Source: Cryptomeria japonica | Lineage: Eukaryota; Streptophyta; Pinopsida; Cupressales; Cupressaceae | Assembly (NCBI RefSeq): GCF_030272615.1 | Contig: NC_081410.1 | Span: 285,387,957 to 285,451,956, forward strand | Direction: 5' to 3' | DNA length: 64,000 nucleotides | Part shown: positions 1-12,208 of the stretch, in pieces | Layout: each line of letters opens with the position of its first letter | Position numbering within the stretch: the first letter of the stretch is position 1 | Made by a program: the position numbers and the translations under genes | Notes under the pieces: model-generated | Databases searched by the model: none | What the model saw: only the letters and a program-made list of their open reading frames with translations | Told to the model about the DNA's origin: nothing

Positions 1-388
1 TAATGAAACCAATTAGACAAGGCATAGACATGATCACAATTAGCATCCTGAATGTCTTCTAGAAGCTTCACCAGCATCATTTATGCATAACATCAAAGAT
101 CTTCAATAAAGCTCTATCGGTGAAACTCTTATCGGACCAATAAAGCAAGCTTACTAGAACATAAGATAGCATCTGACCAACTAAATGTGATACACATCTG
201 AACACATGAATAACCAATCCAAACCAATTCCACCAACCAAAGCATACCAGAGCATACCAGATCAATATCATAATCCAACCACTCTACCAGAACCAACTAG
301 AAATAGGTAAACAACCAAAACAACCGGTGTTGCCATCAATGACAAAACATCAATGCAACATATAATCAATTCCTCGAAATTGTCAACA
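1..388 (-). repeat. 3' LTR (partial) of copia element D
   Basis: This stretch is the reverse complement of the promoter-distal part of an LTR and matches 11,827-12,208 closely (shared blocks around cttactagaacataagata and caaaacatcaatgcaaca). The inner boundary is set by the minus-strand polypurine tract at 389-402, so the LTR begins TGTTGACA on the minus strand at 388. The rest of the LTR lies to the left of the window. Confidence 0.8.
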
Positions 389-700
389 ATCTCCCCCTTT
401 AGCATTGATGGCAACACTAGATGTGAAACACATCCAAGTGCCAAGAGATGCCAAACAAGTCTCCCCCTATGGAAGACAACCAACATTCTCGCACAAAATG
501 ATATAGCAATGAATCTCTGAACCAAATGTCTCTGTACCAATTAACCATCCATAGACCTAAACTAAACTCCCCTATGGGATACAACCAATCTAAAATTCTA
601 TTTCTCCTCCTTGTGCCAACAATATTCCCCTTAGATTGATATCTTGTTAAGCTCTATTTTTCACATATATATCTCTCCTCCTTTGACATCAATGCCATAA
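389..700 (-). promoter_or_regulatory. Element D 3' untranslated region with two palindrome-polypurine modules
   Basis: Read on the minus strand, a first module at about 696-664 reads ggcattgatgtcaaaggagg. A second at about 411-389 reads gccatcaatgctaaaggggg and directly abuts the LTR. Each is an imperfect palindrome followed by a purine run. The second is the expected plus-strand primer; the first may be a second priming site. The same doubled arrangement occurs in A, B, C and L. Confidence 0.6.
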
Positions 701-813
701 ATCTGACATAAACACCAAAGAAAGACATAGAGCCTCTAAACCACACAGCTGACTACTCCCCTAGAGTAGTAGCACCAATTCATCAATCCAGAATGAATAG
801 AACCTCTATAAAT

Positions 814-1250
814 TCATACCGGACTAATGCACATTAGCATCACACAAGTCTCTATTGGAGGGGAAGAAACTTCCAATCTGTCTCTCAAATACTCAAATGA
901 TTCCATAGACCAATCTAATTTCATTTTCTTCTCCATTAGACAATTATACTTGATAGAAATATGCTTAGCCTTGGAGTGAAATACCAGATTCTTAGATATG
1001 CCAATAGCAATAGAGTTATCACAGTGAATAACTACCGGTACATTACTTGTATATCCTTCAACATCTTTTTCATCCATTAGTAGCAATATATTTAGCTTCA
1101 ATAGTAGATAAAGAAATGCATGACTACTTCTTGTTGATCCATGAAACCAACTTCTTCCCAAGGAAGAATGCTCCACCAGATGAGCCTATTTGGTTATCAA
1201 CATCAGTTTCCCAATCTACATCTAAATATGTAAAGTCCCCATAAACCAAA
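814..1250 (-). pseudogene. Copia RNase H fragment (element D pol)
   Basis: The minus-strand translation contains VVIHCDNSIAIGISKNLVFH followed by SKAKHISIKYN. This is the RNase H signature of Ty1/copia polyproteins (CDN.SAI..AKNPVFH...KHI). Just upstream, in another frame near 1,150-1,250, are residues like TYLDVDWETDVDNQ and GGAFFLGKKLVSW, corresponding to the ADWAGD..DR(K)STSG..FFLG part of the same domain. Frames change between the blocks, so it cannot be translated as one protein. It marks the 3' end of pol, 430 bases before the 3' LTR. RNase H would remove the RNA strand during reverse transcription; this copy is dead. Confidence 0.85.
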
Positions 1251-1269
1251 AACCATGCCAGAAAAATCT

Positions 1270-1500
1270 TGAAAATATCTGAAAATCCTAGCTATTGGAG
1301 CAAGGATTCAACATAATCAATTCCTTCCTTCTGAGAGTATCCTTTGTAAACTAGTCAAGCCTAGATCTAAAAACATCCAAATACATATGTTGTCCTTTTC
1401 TAACTAATCCAATTTCTCTTCCATAATTTACATCCAACATTTATCTTTACAAGCTTCAATAACTGATGTCGGTTCAATTTGAGAAATGAAACATACCTCA
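1270..1500 (-). pseudogene. Copia reverse transcriptase scraps (element D)
   Basis: Two short minus-strand pieces are recognisable. At about 1,500-1,380 a frame gives CFISQIEPTSVIEACKDKCW, the N-terminal RT block of copia elements (SxEPKxxxEAxxDxxW). At about 1,350-1,280 comes KGYSQKEGIDYVESL, matching the GY.Q..GIDY.ETF block. The block between them is largely missing, and the catalytic YVDD region is not visible at all. The RT is therefore internally deleted rather than merely point-mutated. It sits between the integrase tail (higher coordinates) and RNase H (lower coordinates), the normal copia order. Confidence 0.7.
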
Positions 1501-1739
1501 TCAGCTACCAACCATCAACTTGTCCAATTATCTAATCTTCTGAATGATTCAACCTTACATACCTAGGAGTCTTCTGAATTTCTTCTTCTCTATTGTTATC
1601 TTCAGTTATAGTGAACTTTCTGATACTGTCGGGGTAACTGGCTCAACATTCTATTCCGGTACAAGAACTATCAAATCAATTGTGATCATGTCCACTGTCG
1701 GTCCTCTATCATAAGATTTAGCTTGGTCTTTATACTGCT

Positions 1740-1965
1740 CATCCACTTTCACATTAATGCTCTCCATAATTCTCTACAATCTTTTGTTATAGGATCTATA
1801 TTCTTTGCTTTTAATTGAATTACCAAGAAATATTCCTTCATCACATCTAGAGTCAAACTTTCTAAAAGAATCATCTCTTTTGATATAACACTTACTTCCA
1901 AAGATTTTGAAATATTGAAATGTAGATGTATGACCAAATCATGAATCATAAAGTGACTTACTGAT
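1740..1965 (-). pseudogene. Copia integrase C-terminal fragment (element D)
   Basis: In the minus-strand frame offset by one from the open 66-codon frame, the sequence reads FKIFGSKCYIKRDDSF, then DSRCDEGIFLG, then IKSKEYRSYNK. This is the hallmark copia integrase segment (FG..CY....KLD.K..EG.FLGY....K.YR..N). The integrase zinc finger and DDE core that should precede it are absent, as is the protease. D therefore lost most of pol between gag and this point. The copia order INT before RT is preserved. Confidence 0.8.
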
Positions 1966-2161
1966 AAAACAAACCAGATCCAAGATCCAACAAATCTATG
2001 TCATTTAACCTTCAAACTGATTTATCCAAAGATCTAAAACAATCTTTCAGACCACTACCAGGGGCAATGCAAGATTTGTAATCAGTTTGCCTCCCCCTAA
2101 GGCAAACAACTTAGTTATCAGATGAGTTTCCTATTGGTGCAAGAACATTCTTCTTTGTCGG

Positions 2162-2512
2162 TTAAGTAACCGAGGTAAATCCTTCAGCCAAATGAACATC
2201 TGGGGTGATTGCTTGTACCGGTTGAGCCTCAGACTTCATAATCCACTTCTTCTCATGCTCCTTTTGAATGTCATCAACCTTCTTCTTTCCTTTTTCATCA
2301 GATTTATCACTTCCCATCGATAGGTTCTTGCTTCTACAAAATTTCACAATATGTCCTACTTTGTTGCATGCATAATAGGTGATATTATTCTTCTAAATTG
2401 CCTTGTTGTAACCTTGATCATTCCTTGACCTGCATTGATTAGCCATATGTCCAAACTTTCCACATGCATGACATTTCACATTCATTCTAAAATCATCTAC
2501 CTTGTGACCATA
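2162..2512 (-). pseudogene. Element D gag, C-terminal part with zinc knuckles
   Basis: The minus-strand translation gives CX2CX4HX4C knuckles: CHACGKFGHMANQC near 2,490-2,430, and YYACNKVGHIVKFC near 2,375-2,330 (first Cys mutated to Tyr). A Lys-rich tail follows and ends at the stop at 2,162. A TAG at 2,393-2,395 lies between the last two knuckles. The first knuckle is split by element A: its CSNC half is at about 10,045 and its remainder (YGHKVDD) starts at 2,512. The pattern is strikingly like the C gag at 55,558-55,750, showing that D and C share gag ancestry. The knuckles would bind genomic RNA in the virus-like particle. Confidence 0.85.
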
Positions 2513-2517
2513 CCTTT

Positions 2518-3648
2518 TGTTGGCATTTTGATGATTTTGTGATTGTCATTGATGGACACACACATGCTTTGTGTACACATTCTTAATGTATGAGTTATGC
2601 TCAACCGATATTTGTTCCAACCAGTATTATGTATTATAGTCTTTAGACTATCGGTGTTTTGCAGAAGATGTTTTCCTGGTCACAAACTGACTGAAGACCC
2701 AAAGCGGTATGAAGACCTCAAGCGGTTTGAGGATCTCAAGTGGTACGAAGGAACAAAGCGATAGTTAACATTTTTCTAGTCTTCATTTTTTACAACCGGG
2801 TAATCAGTAAATTGTATGAACCAGTATTACTTTGTGATGAGTTACTAACCGGTATTTCTGTGATGAGTTATCATCCACCGACACTTTGATGGTGATTTTG
2901 TGCCGTGTTACCAAAAGTGTCTAGATGCACTGAACCTAGGAACTTGTAATGTAATCCTATTGGACTGGCATGAAATTAGACTCCTTTATTAGGACATCAT
3001 GTTTAGGGTTTTAGAAGATGATAAAGTTTTGTATGTGTGATCATAGAAGAGAAGATTAGGTCTATGTGAAGAGTAGGAGTGTGGAGATATTGAAGACTAA
3101 AGTAATGCTGAACTGCATTAACAATGAGCTATCATGGATCTAACCAAACATACTATGCTAGTATCTAGATCACTCATTTGTTGATTGCTCACATCTTTGA
3201 CAAGTCTGAAACTGTTAACCAGGTAGGCCTAGAAAAGCCTTTGTAAATCCTCTAACAAGGTGGTTCACAACTATGAATCTGAAATCCTCTCACAAGGTAG
3301 TCTTTAATAGGACTTATCTTCTAACAAAGATCTAGATTCTTAACATGATCTATTCTCGTGAAGAACAATGTATGACCTTAACCGGTTTGGTTTCTATTGT
3401 GCAAATAGTTACTTGTGAGTTTCTACTCACCGTGGTTTTTCCCATTTGGGTTTCCACGTCAAAACATCTTGTGTTATGGTGATTGTGCTTTTTTGGGTGA
3501 ATGATTTGTTTGCTATTTGATTTGCAGTTATCTTAAACGGTTTATTAGTGAAACTGTTTATATACCGGTTATCTACTAAACTATTTAGAAGTTTGAGTTG
3601 ATTGATTTTTGGTATACTAATTTACCCCCCTCCTGTTAGTATTCATCA
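2518..3648 (+). repeat. Element A 5' LTR
   Basis: It starts TGTTGGCATTTTGATG and ends AGTATTCATCA, and is collinear with 8,886-10,028. The presumed TATA box is degraded here (tttatta near 2,991), whereas the 3' LTR keeps tttataagg. The 3' end has the family-typical run tactaatttacccccctcc just before the end, then the primer site. Confidence 0.92.
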
Positions 3649-3663
3649 ATTAGTATTAGAGCC
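3649..3663 (+). promoter_or_regulatory. Primer-binding site of element A (tRNA-Met type, decayed)
   Basis: The sequence attagtattagagcc directly follows the 5' LTR. The intact version attggtatcagagcc is seen in element C at 54,751. TGGTATCAGAGC is the usual initiator-Met tRNA primer site of plant copia elements. Two substitutions here are C-to-T or G-to-A type. Confidence 0.85.
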
Positions 3664-3698
3664 TACCTTTCTATAAGTCTAACCACTTGGAAGGAGAT

Positions 3699-4980
3699 AT
3701 GGGGGAATACACTATGAGGGAACTTACTCATCGTCTCACTCAGATAGAGAAAGCCTTTGATGAACTCAAAGTCAAGTATAAAGCCTCTTTGGTAAAAAGA
3801 AGAGAGCATTTTGAGAAACTAATGGAGCTTACTGAAAAATAGTTCTTCTGATGAAGTAGACATGGATGCCCTAGTTGAAGAAGTTGAAAAATTGAATGAA
3901 TCCAATGCCAACCTGAGAAGGGAACTGGAAGGACTGACTATTAGAATGTATCAAGAGCTTGAGAACCAAAGGAAAGATGAAGATTTGGTAAAAGACAAAG
4001 ATCATGAGATCTCCAAGTTGAAGCAAGAAATCAGTACCCTTACCGCTCATCTCCAAGAGAGTAAAGTGGAAAAAGAAGAAATCCAAGGTGAACTAAACAT
4101 GGCTATTTATGAGAATGTAACCTTGAAGGAATCCAATGCTTCTATTACCAAAGAACTTACTGAGATAAAGGAGATACTTGCCAAATTCAATTAGAGTACT
4201 GCTAAGCTAGAGAAAAAGCTTGAATCAACAAAACTGGTAAAGAATACCACTGGACTTGGTTTTTCTGGTTATGAGGAAGGTGAGACCTCTGGAACAAAAG
4301 ATGTAGCATCAAAGAAGCAACCAACATCAAAGGATAAAGGTAAGAAAAAGTTTAAACCTATTTTCTTTAATTGTCTCAAGGAAGGAAAAAAAGCTAATGT
4401 GTGTAGAAATAAGGCCTACAATAATTTTCCTTATTTTCTAAATAATAAGCCTAGATCCAATAGATTTAATGGAAACTGTTATGCATGCAACAAGTTTGGG
4501 TAGAGAGCATTTGAATGCAGATCTATATTGCACAACACTGGGAGATACCCTCCAAGGACTCAAGGAGTTATCCCGGAACCCACTGTGAACCGGAAGCCAA
4601 ACCGGTATAATGCCTATGACTATCAGTCAGGTGGTGGTGGCTATCAAGCGGCAACTAGTTGGAGAGAAACCTGTTTGATCTATCATGGTAGTGGCCACAC
4701 TACTACAACATGCAGAAGGAAGAATGGTAGAATAAATAATGGACCATAGAGATCACCTGGAATGGTATGCTATTATTGCAACAAACCTGGACACCCTACT
4801 AGAACCTGCAGAATGAGAAAGAACCTATCAGATGATATACCGATCACTCCAGAAGGGAAGATTGATGTTGAAACCATTCAAGCGGGAATGAATAAAACAT
4901 GGAAAAAGAAACCTGAAGAAGTATCACTAGATGAACCGGTTTCTGCACCTAGTGTGGAAGTCTTTGAACCGACAAACTGA
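3699..4980 (+). pseudogene. Element A gag: coiled coil plus degenerate zinc knuckles
   Basis: The reading starts at the ATG at 3,699 (MGEYTMRELTHRLTQIEKAF) and stops at 3,842. After a frameshift it continues from 3,862 in one frame to the TGA at 4,978-4,980, interrupted by TAG codons near 4,192, 4,501 and 4,747. Residues from 3,862 to about 4,190 are a heptad-rich coiled coil (SNANLRRELEGL, KDHEISKLKQEIS). Four knuckle-like blocks follow: FFNCLKEGKKANVC, CYACNKFG (broken by the second stop), CLIYHGSGHTTTTC, and CYYCNKPGHPTRTC near 4,768-4,809. Only the last is intact. The tail (WKKKPEE...) resembles the gag tails of C and D. It would form the particle and package RNA. No protease follows. Confidence 0.85.
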
Positions 4981-5149
4981 GCTTTAGAAAAGCTTAGGGG
5001 GAGCATATCGATGAAATATTTGAACCCCCAGTCTATATCGATAAATACCTTAATGGGTATACATTACCTATCAATTGGTAGAAGATTTTGAAGTGGTAAA
5101 AGGCAAAATTAGGATTTGTACCCTAGTGGTGGAGCATTTATTATGGTAG

Positions 5150-5428
5150 GTGAAAGATCATTTAAAAGGGATTTTTGACGCCATTTGCACTTATTTGTTT
5201 TTGAGCGAAGAATTTTCAAGTATAGAGCGACAAAGAGAAATTCATCAAGTGATTCAAAGTGAATTCAAAATCTTGCAGAAGAATCCAGAGATCATTTTCA
5301 ATCAATCAGGTGAAGAACATCAAAGCGGTAATCCAATAACCGAAGTGGGGTGTTGTGAGCAACATTGCAAAAACCCTAAATTTCAAAGTGTAAAGGTATT
5401 TCTCAAAATTTATATCTATCATTTAATC
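5150..5428 (+). promoter_or_regulatory. Leader between gag and ORF2 of element A
   Basis: This non-coding gap contains ttgagcgaagaattttcaag at about 5,201-5,220 and AGGTATTT at 5,394-5,401, 27 bases before the ORF2 ATG. Both have counterparts before ORF2 in element C (gagcgaagaagtgaag; AGGTATTT at 56,208), and AGGTATTT is also in B at 21,387. Conservation outside the ORFs suggests a leader, internal promoter or splice signal, but its role is inference. Confidence 0.4.
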
Positions 5429-8400
5429 ATGGCTTCTGCATCGCACTCCAGTCCTAGTGCACCTGTAGACTCAGTGAATTTTATTCAAAGGAAGATGAAA
5501 TATAATACCCTATCCCAGATACCCGTTGGAGTCATAGTTGAGGAAGATATTTAAGCTTATATTGATTGTGAATTGGAAGACCTAGGATCCCTAGTGATCC
5601 ATTCCTAGCTAGGTCTATTTTGTGGGGATGACAAGAAAATTAAACTAGAATATAGCATCCTAGAGAGGAAGAAACTACACAATGTAGTTTATTTTCTTGA
5701 AGAGTTCACAGAAGATCACATCCATATTATCTTGAGTAGAGTACATGGTGATAAAATGTACCTGGAGTAGATGCATGATATCACACCGGAAGCAATTCAT
5801 GCCGTCACCGGTATTTGTAAAATTGGCGAGGTGCCAAATTTAAGGAAGGACATCAAGAATGAAATGACTAAGCTCACCGGTTCTTTGAGTGACCAACGGG
5901 GAATGACTATCAACCCCATCAAAGATGACTTGGTTAAGTATGCTTGTATGGTGATTGGCTACTGAGTGTTTTATGCCAGTAGAATAAACTTTGTCTCCGC
6001 TGCTATAGTAAATGTCATCTATAGAATGATTTAGGAAGATGCCTCTTTTGATTTGTGTACTTGTTTGCAGAAGCAACTGCTATTGAACCTAAAGTCCATC
6101 AAATAGGATAATGCCTTAAGGTTCAGGTTCGGTCAACTCTTGGTCGGCCTATTTTTCTACTTTCAAGGCTATTTTCCTGGAGTAGGTGATATTCAATGGT
6201 CTGCTGACCAACCGGTTACTAAGCAAATTAGGGAAAGTATCCAAGCGGTAGGAACCAGATATCTTGAGGTACTCAATAAATATTTTGATGAATTCAGGCA
6301 GAAAATGAGCCAATGGATGAGGATTTCTGGAGATATTGTAAAGAAATATGAAGATGACATCTGCTTTATCATAAAGGTAGATGAATTCATAATGGAAGTG
6401 GTAGAGCTGAGAAAAGAAGCAGTAGAACCTATGGGGTATGAGGTAATGTATGACATGTTGGATGGGTATGCCTCTACCTTGATTGCCTCTCCTTTAGATG
6501 CAAAGAAAAAGAGAATTGACACCTACTTGGAAAGGGTAACACCAGTTGAAGATCCTTCAGTGAAAAAGGGAAAGGCAGTGCCATTGGTATTGGCATCGGT
6601 TACCTCAGCCTACCCAAAAGTGACCAAGCGATCACCTGCCAAGAAGAAACCTGAAGTTGCACCCGCTAAAGTATTTGAGAGGAAGCGTAAGACCAAAAAC
6701 AACTCACCAGAGTCAGAGGATATCGAACTGGAATTGCAGCCTAAGAAAACTAGGCAATCAAGCAAGAAGGCTAAATCTATCGGTAATGTACCTGCATCGT
6801 CAGCACTGGTAAATATAGACATCTCTTCTTATAAGCCTCTAACACATTATCAAAGGACTGTAAATAACATAAAGAGAAACATGCTTGATGACCTAAAAGA
6901 ATATTTTGATGATTTTTCTGATAAGAAGGAAGAAGTGGAGCAGGAAATGATAAAATATCTATGTAAATGACCGATCACCATCTGAAATTAGATCGGTGAC
7001 ACCTGATTCCTTATACAATTCTTTGGACAACAAGTGGCGCATTGCCATTGAGAAAGAATAGGAAATAAGGGAGAAAATCTTTGCTCAATACTTTCCTGAT
7101 GCCTCCAATTCTGAATTATTTCAAATTATGGACAAGAATAAAGGTCTCTTCTTCATGAGAAGAAGAAGACTCAGGCTGCTAGAAGGCAGAACCTCTGAAG
7201 TGGAGAAGGAAACTCATCTACATGCCAAAGCTATTGTCTGATTACATCAAGTGTCTACGGCCAACAAGAAGGTCGAACAAGAACCTGACCAATCCTCAGC
7301 CAAACCGGATGAGGTATTTGATGGTGAAGGAGAAAGAGTTATAGAATAGGTGGATACTATTGATGTTGATGCATTGGATGGTGAAGATGTCACTCCATAT
7401 GCAGAAAAGGAAAAGGCTGACAAGGAAAAAGCAGAAAAGGAAAAACTGGACAAGGAAAAGGCTAATAAGGAGAAAGCATAGAAAGAGGAAGAGAAAAAGA
7501 AAGAGGAAGAGAAAAAGAAAGAGAAGGAGAAAAAGAAAGCAGAATACAAGAGGAAACAAGAAGAGGAGAAGAGATAAGAAGAGGAGAAGAGGAAAGAAGA
7601 GGAGAAGAAGAAAGAAGAGGAGAAAAAGGAGGAAGAAGATAAGAAGAAGGAATAACTAAAGAAGAAAAAAGAAGAGGAACAAAAGAAGAAAGAAGAACAA
7701 AAGAAAAGAGTAGCAGAGGAGAAGGAAATAGAACAAGCCAAACAAGCAGAGACTCCCAAGGCTATCGGTAGTCAAGCCAAACCGCTTGATATTGCCAGTC
7801 CTATTGATCTCCAATCTACAGATGAATAGGAGCTGCTTCAAAGCATAAAGCTTGCACAGGAACGGTTGGAAGCATTGAGGAGGAAGAAGGAACAAGATGT
7901 TATTCAAACTATGGTAGGCACTCTCACCATTTTGATTCCCAGTACTAACCTTCCCAATACCGATTCCTCTCTGTCAAAGCTGAAACTTCTATGTACTAGT
8001 TGTAGAGGACCAGGTCCAATGTCTGGAAGAAGTTGTTGAAGCAAATGCAAAGAAGAAGCATGAAAAGGCACTAAACACTGCCTTAGTCAAGAAACTGAAT
8101 GAGCTTTGATCTCAACTTTAGAAACAACAGAAGGACATAAGTGTTGCTATGGATGAGGGCAAACTCCTATTGAGCAAAATCAGCCAACCCCATCTATTTT
8201 GCAATGATGTGCTCATACAAAAAGATAAACTCCAATCAGATTTGTAGGCCTACATAAGAAACTTCAAGATGCCATATCATTGCTTCACTACATATTGGTA
8301 AATAGTTCATCGTTATCAGCTTCAGTCTGCCAGGATAGAAGTGGAGATCAGCAACCAGTCAAGAGATTCACAAGAGCTTCAACTAGTCTTATTTCCCAGA

Positions 8401-8613
8401 CTGCAATTTCTTCAAAAGTGCTTTCTCAATCTGGAAGCCCTAACAATAACTCAAGAGATGAGTACCATTGATGCCATGGAAGAATAGGTATCTTAGATGC
8501 AGACCGAAAGTGAGGTTGCTACCTCATTACTTGAGTCATGGTCATTAGACATGAAGACTTTTTTGCAGGATTTTAAATCAGTTTTTGACAAGTTTCATTC
8601 CTTATTGTCATAA
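5429..8613 (+). pseudogene. Element A ORF2: long accessory protein of unknown function
   Basis: I do not recognise a named family. The ATG at 5,429 (MASASHSSPSAP) matches the MAS start of the B and C copies. The N-terminal domain (to about 6,520) contains ITPEAIHAVTGICKIG, the counterpart of ITKEVVKAVTGLPSIG in C, and FRFGQLLVGLFFYFQGYFPG. A basic segment near 6,625-6,780 (KRSPAKKKPE, KKTRQSSKKAK) looks like a bipartite nuclear-localisation signal. A conserved middle domain follows near 6,860-6,970 (DDLKEYFDDFSDKKEEVEQE). From about 7,387 to 7,740 it becomes an extreme Lys/Glu repeat, expected as a single charged helix. The tail ends at the TAA at 8,611. Roughly 1,060 codons, with about a dozen stops (mostly TAG) and several frameshifts. 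It occupies the position of pol. Confidence 0.75.
7387..7740 (+). repeat. Lys/Glu-rich degenerate tandem repeat inside A ORF2
   Basis: Repeats of aaggaaaag/gaagaggagaag units encode EKEKADKEKAEKEKLDKEKA and then KKKEEEKKK-type runs, interrupted by TAG and TAA. The strong purine bias of this strand makes the opposite strand appear as a false Ser/Phe-rich ORF. The repeat is much longer here than in B or C, so it probably expanded by slippage in this copy or sublineage. Confidence 0.75.
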
Positions 8614-8667
8614 ACATTTACTCAATTTTAATGATAATGAGAAACAAGGGTTATTTTGCAGTACTTT

Positions 8668-8885
8668 GTCATTGTTGGAAAAGGGGGAGTAGTATTTAAA
8701 ATTTTGGTGAATGTTATGTATACTTTCATGTTACCACTTTAAGGGAGTAGTACATTGTAATTTCTGCAAAAGGGATAGTGTATATGCTTAGGGGGAGTAA
8801 TTTTGCATATGGCATATTTTTGTTGTAAAAACACTTAGATGTCAAAATTTTCCTAAGTGTTGCCATCAATACCAAAGGGGGAGAT
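8668..8885 (+). promoter_or_regulatory. Element A 3' untranslated region and polypurine tract
   Basis: Several purine boxes occur (aaaagggggagtag near 8,680; gcttagggggagtaa near 8,787). The final box caaagggggagat at 8,873-8,885 is preceded by the imperfect palindrome tgccatcaatacca. The last box abuts the 3' LTR and is the expected primer for plus-strand DNA. The arrangement is shared by B, C, D and L. Confidence 0.7.
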
Positions 8886-10028
8886 TGTTGGCATTTTGAT
8901 GATGTTGTGACTGTCATTAATGGACACACACTTGCTTTGTGTACACTTTCTTGATGTATGAGTTATGCTCAACCGGTATTTGTTCCAACTGATATTATGT
9001 ATTATAGTCTTTAGACTATTGATGTTTTGCAGAAGATGTTTACCGATCACAAACTGACTGAAGACCCAAAGCAATATGAATAACTCAAGTGGTTCGAGGA
9101 TCTCAAGCGATATGAAGGAACAAAATGATAGTTAACATTTTTCTAGTCTTCATTTTTGACAATCAGTAATCGATAAATTGTATGAACTGGTATTACTCTG
9201 TGATGAGTTACCAACTGGTATTTCTGTGATGAGTTATCATCCACCGACATGTTGGCGGTGACTTTGTGCCATGTTACCAAAAGTGTCTAGATGCACTGAA
9301 CCTAGGAACTTGTAATGTAATGCTATTGGACCAACATGAAATCAGACTCCTTTATAAGGACATCATGTCTAGGGTTTTAGAAGATGATAAGGTTTTGTAT
9401 GTGCAATCATAGAAGAGAAGATTAGGTCTATGTGAAGAGTAGGAGTGTGGAGATATTGAAGACTGAAGAAATGTTGAACTGCATTAACAATGAGCTATCA
9501 TGGATCTAACCAAGCATACTATGCTAGTATCTAGGTCACTCACTTATTGATTACTCACATCTTTGACAAGTCTGAAATGCTTAACTGGGTAGGCCTAGCA
9601 AAGCCTTTGTAAATCCTCTAACAAGGTGGTTCACAACTGTGAATCTGAAATCCTCTCACAAGGTAGTCTTTAACAGGACTTATCTCCTAACAGAGATCTA
9701 GATTCCTAACAGGATCTATTCTGGTGAAGAACATTGTATGACCTTAACCGGTCTGAACTTAACCGGTCTGGTTTCTATTCTATAGATAGTTACTTGTGAG
9801 TTTCTGCTCACCATGGTTTTTCCCATTTGGGTTTCCACATCAAAACATCTTTTGTTATGGTGATTGTGCTTTTGTGGGTGAATTCTTTGTTTGCTATTTG
9901 GTTTGCATTTATCTTAACCGGTTTACTAGTGAAACTGTTTATATACCGGTTATTTGTTAAACTGTTTAGAAGTTTGAGTTGATTGATTTTTGGTATACTA
10001 ATTCACCCACCCCTCTTAGTATTCATCA
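8886..10028 (+). repeat. Element A 3' LTR with TATA box
   Basis: It is collinear with the 5' LTR and keeps a TATA-like box, tttataagg, at 9,351-9,359. It differs by a short tandem duplication of cttaaccggtctg around 9,743-9,772. It ends TTCATCA at 10,028, followed by the target duplication ccttt. Confidence 0.92.
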
Positions 10029-10033
10029 CCTTT

Positions 10034-10860
10034 TACAATTTGAACATTGACCAGGAACAACATTGTTATTCTGATTTGCTCTATTTCTACAATGTTTTGC
10101 CATATGACCAAATTTATTCCAAACAAAACATCTACCATTGAATTTATGTGCACTGGGTTGCCTTACCGATGTCCTCTGGTTCTGGTTGTTCTAATCATTA
10201 TGCATACTGAATGTCTAATCTTCATTTATAGTACTAGATCTTTGACCTTGTTCAAATCCAAGTCCTCTAGTGTCTCCCTTGCACCTTTGATCCTTCAGTA
10301 GCTCATCAAGTTTATCAGAACTAACCTTGAACTTATATTTCTATTCATTCACAACATCCAGATCTCCTCTTAGGATTATCATCATTCTTTAAAACTCTTG
10401 CTTATTGTTTTGTGATTGCACCAATTCATTTTTCAACATATCTTTCTCATGCGCCAACCTAATGCATTTCTCAGATTTGTCTTTGAGAGATATAGTGATA
10501 TTTTCTTCATTCTTCTTTTGGTCTTCAATCTCCTTGCACATCCTCATATTTAAGACTTGCATTTCATTCTTCATCTCATAATTCTCTTGACTCAACTTCT
10601 GACATTGTTCCTTAAGGGTATCCTTCTCTTCATCATCTCGATTTTGCATAAGTTCCTTCCTTTTAGCTTGAGAATTAGATATATTTTCTTGTAGAGTGAT
10701 AATGAATTCTTTTTCAGATCTAAGTTCATCTTCCAGCTTCATGTTGTTAAAATTTTTAGCTTCAAAATCTTCAAAAGCAATTTCAAGCTGCTGCCTTGAA
10801 CACATCTCCATGGATTCTGGTTTCAGGATCTTCCTCAAGTTGTTAGGCTTATACAAAAAG
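10034..10860 (-). pseudogene. Element D gag, N-terminal coiled-coil part
   Basis: The minus strand from 10,856 reads KPNNLRKILKPESMEM and then a long coiled coil with SQAKRKELMQNRDDEEKDTL, MRMCKEIEDQKKNEENI and EKDMLKNELVQ, to 10,389. The same blocks occur in C (ARNKRRELCEKMQNEENEKE, FCKEIEDRKKNEEDL) and B (VQAKRKELCDQ, RMCKEIEERDKNE). Downstream, near 10,110-10,040, lie a mutated first knuckle (CFVWNKFGHMAKHC) and CSNCK, where element A interrupts. The gag starts just inside the primer site at 10,868-10,882. It is the structural protein of a copia-type particle and the best evidence linking D to the pol-less elements. Confidence 0.85.
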
Positions 10861-10867
10861 AGGACCA

Positions 10868-10882
10868 GGCTCTAATACCAAC
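10868..10882 (-). promoter_or_regulatory. Primer-binding site of element D (tRNA-Met type)
   Basis: The plus strand reads ggctctaataccaac, the reverse complement of gttggtattagagcc. It differs from the initiator-Met primer site by one C-to-T type change in the TGGTATCAGAGC core. It abuts the LTR boundary at 10,883. Confidence 0.85.

Positions 10883-12208
<1,326 letters not shown>

Larger units (their letters stand above)
2518..10028 (+). mobile_element. Element A: complete non-autonomous LTR retrotransposon, gag + ORF2, no pol
   Basis: Two LTRs (2,518-3,648 and 8,886-10,028) begin TGTTGGCATT and end TTCATCA. They are flanked by a perfect 5-bp target duplication, ccttt, at 2,513-2,517 and 10,029-10,033. 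A tRNA-Met-type primer site follows the 5' LTR and a polypurine tract precedes the 3' LTR. The interior holds a gag relic and one very long second ORF; no protease, integrase, RT or RNase H motif is visible. The element sits inside the zinc-knuckle coding sequence of element D. Scattered substitutions between LTRs and many stops indicate an old insertion. Related copies are B, C and L. Confidence 0.92.

Noticed and set aside
7247-7907. Minus-strand Ser/Phe/Leu-rich frames of 83-170 codons suggesting membrane proteins
   Set aside because: They are antisense shadows of the Lys/Glu-rich part of A ORF2.
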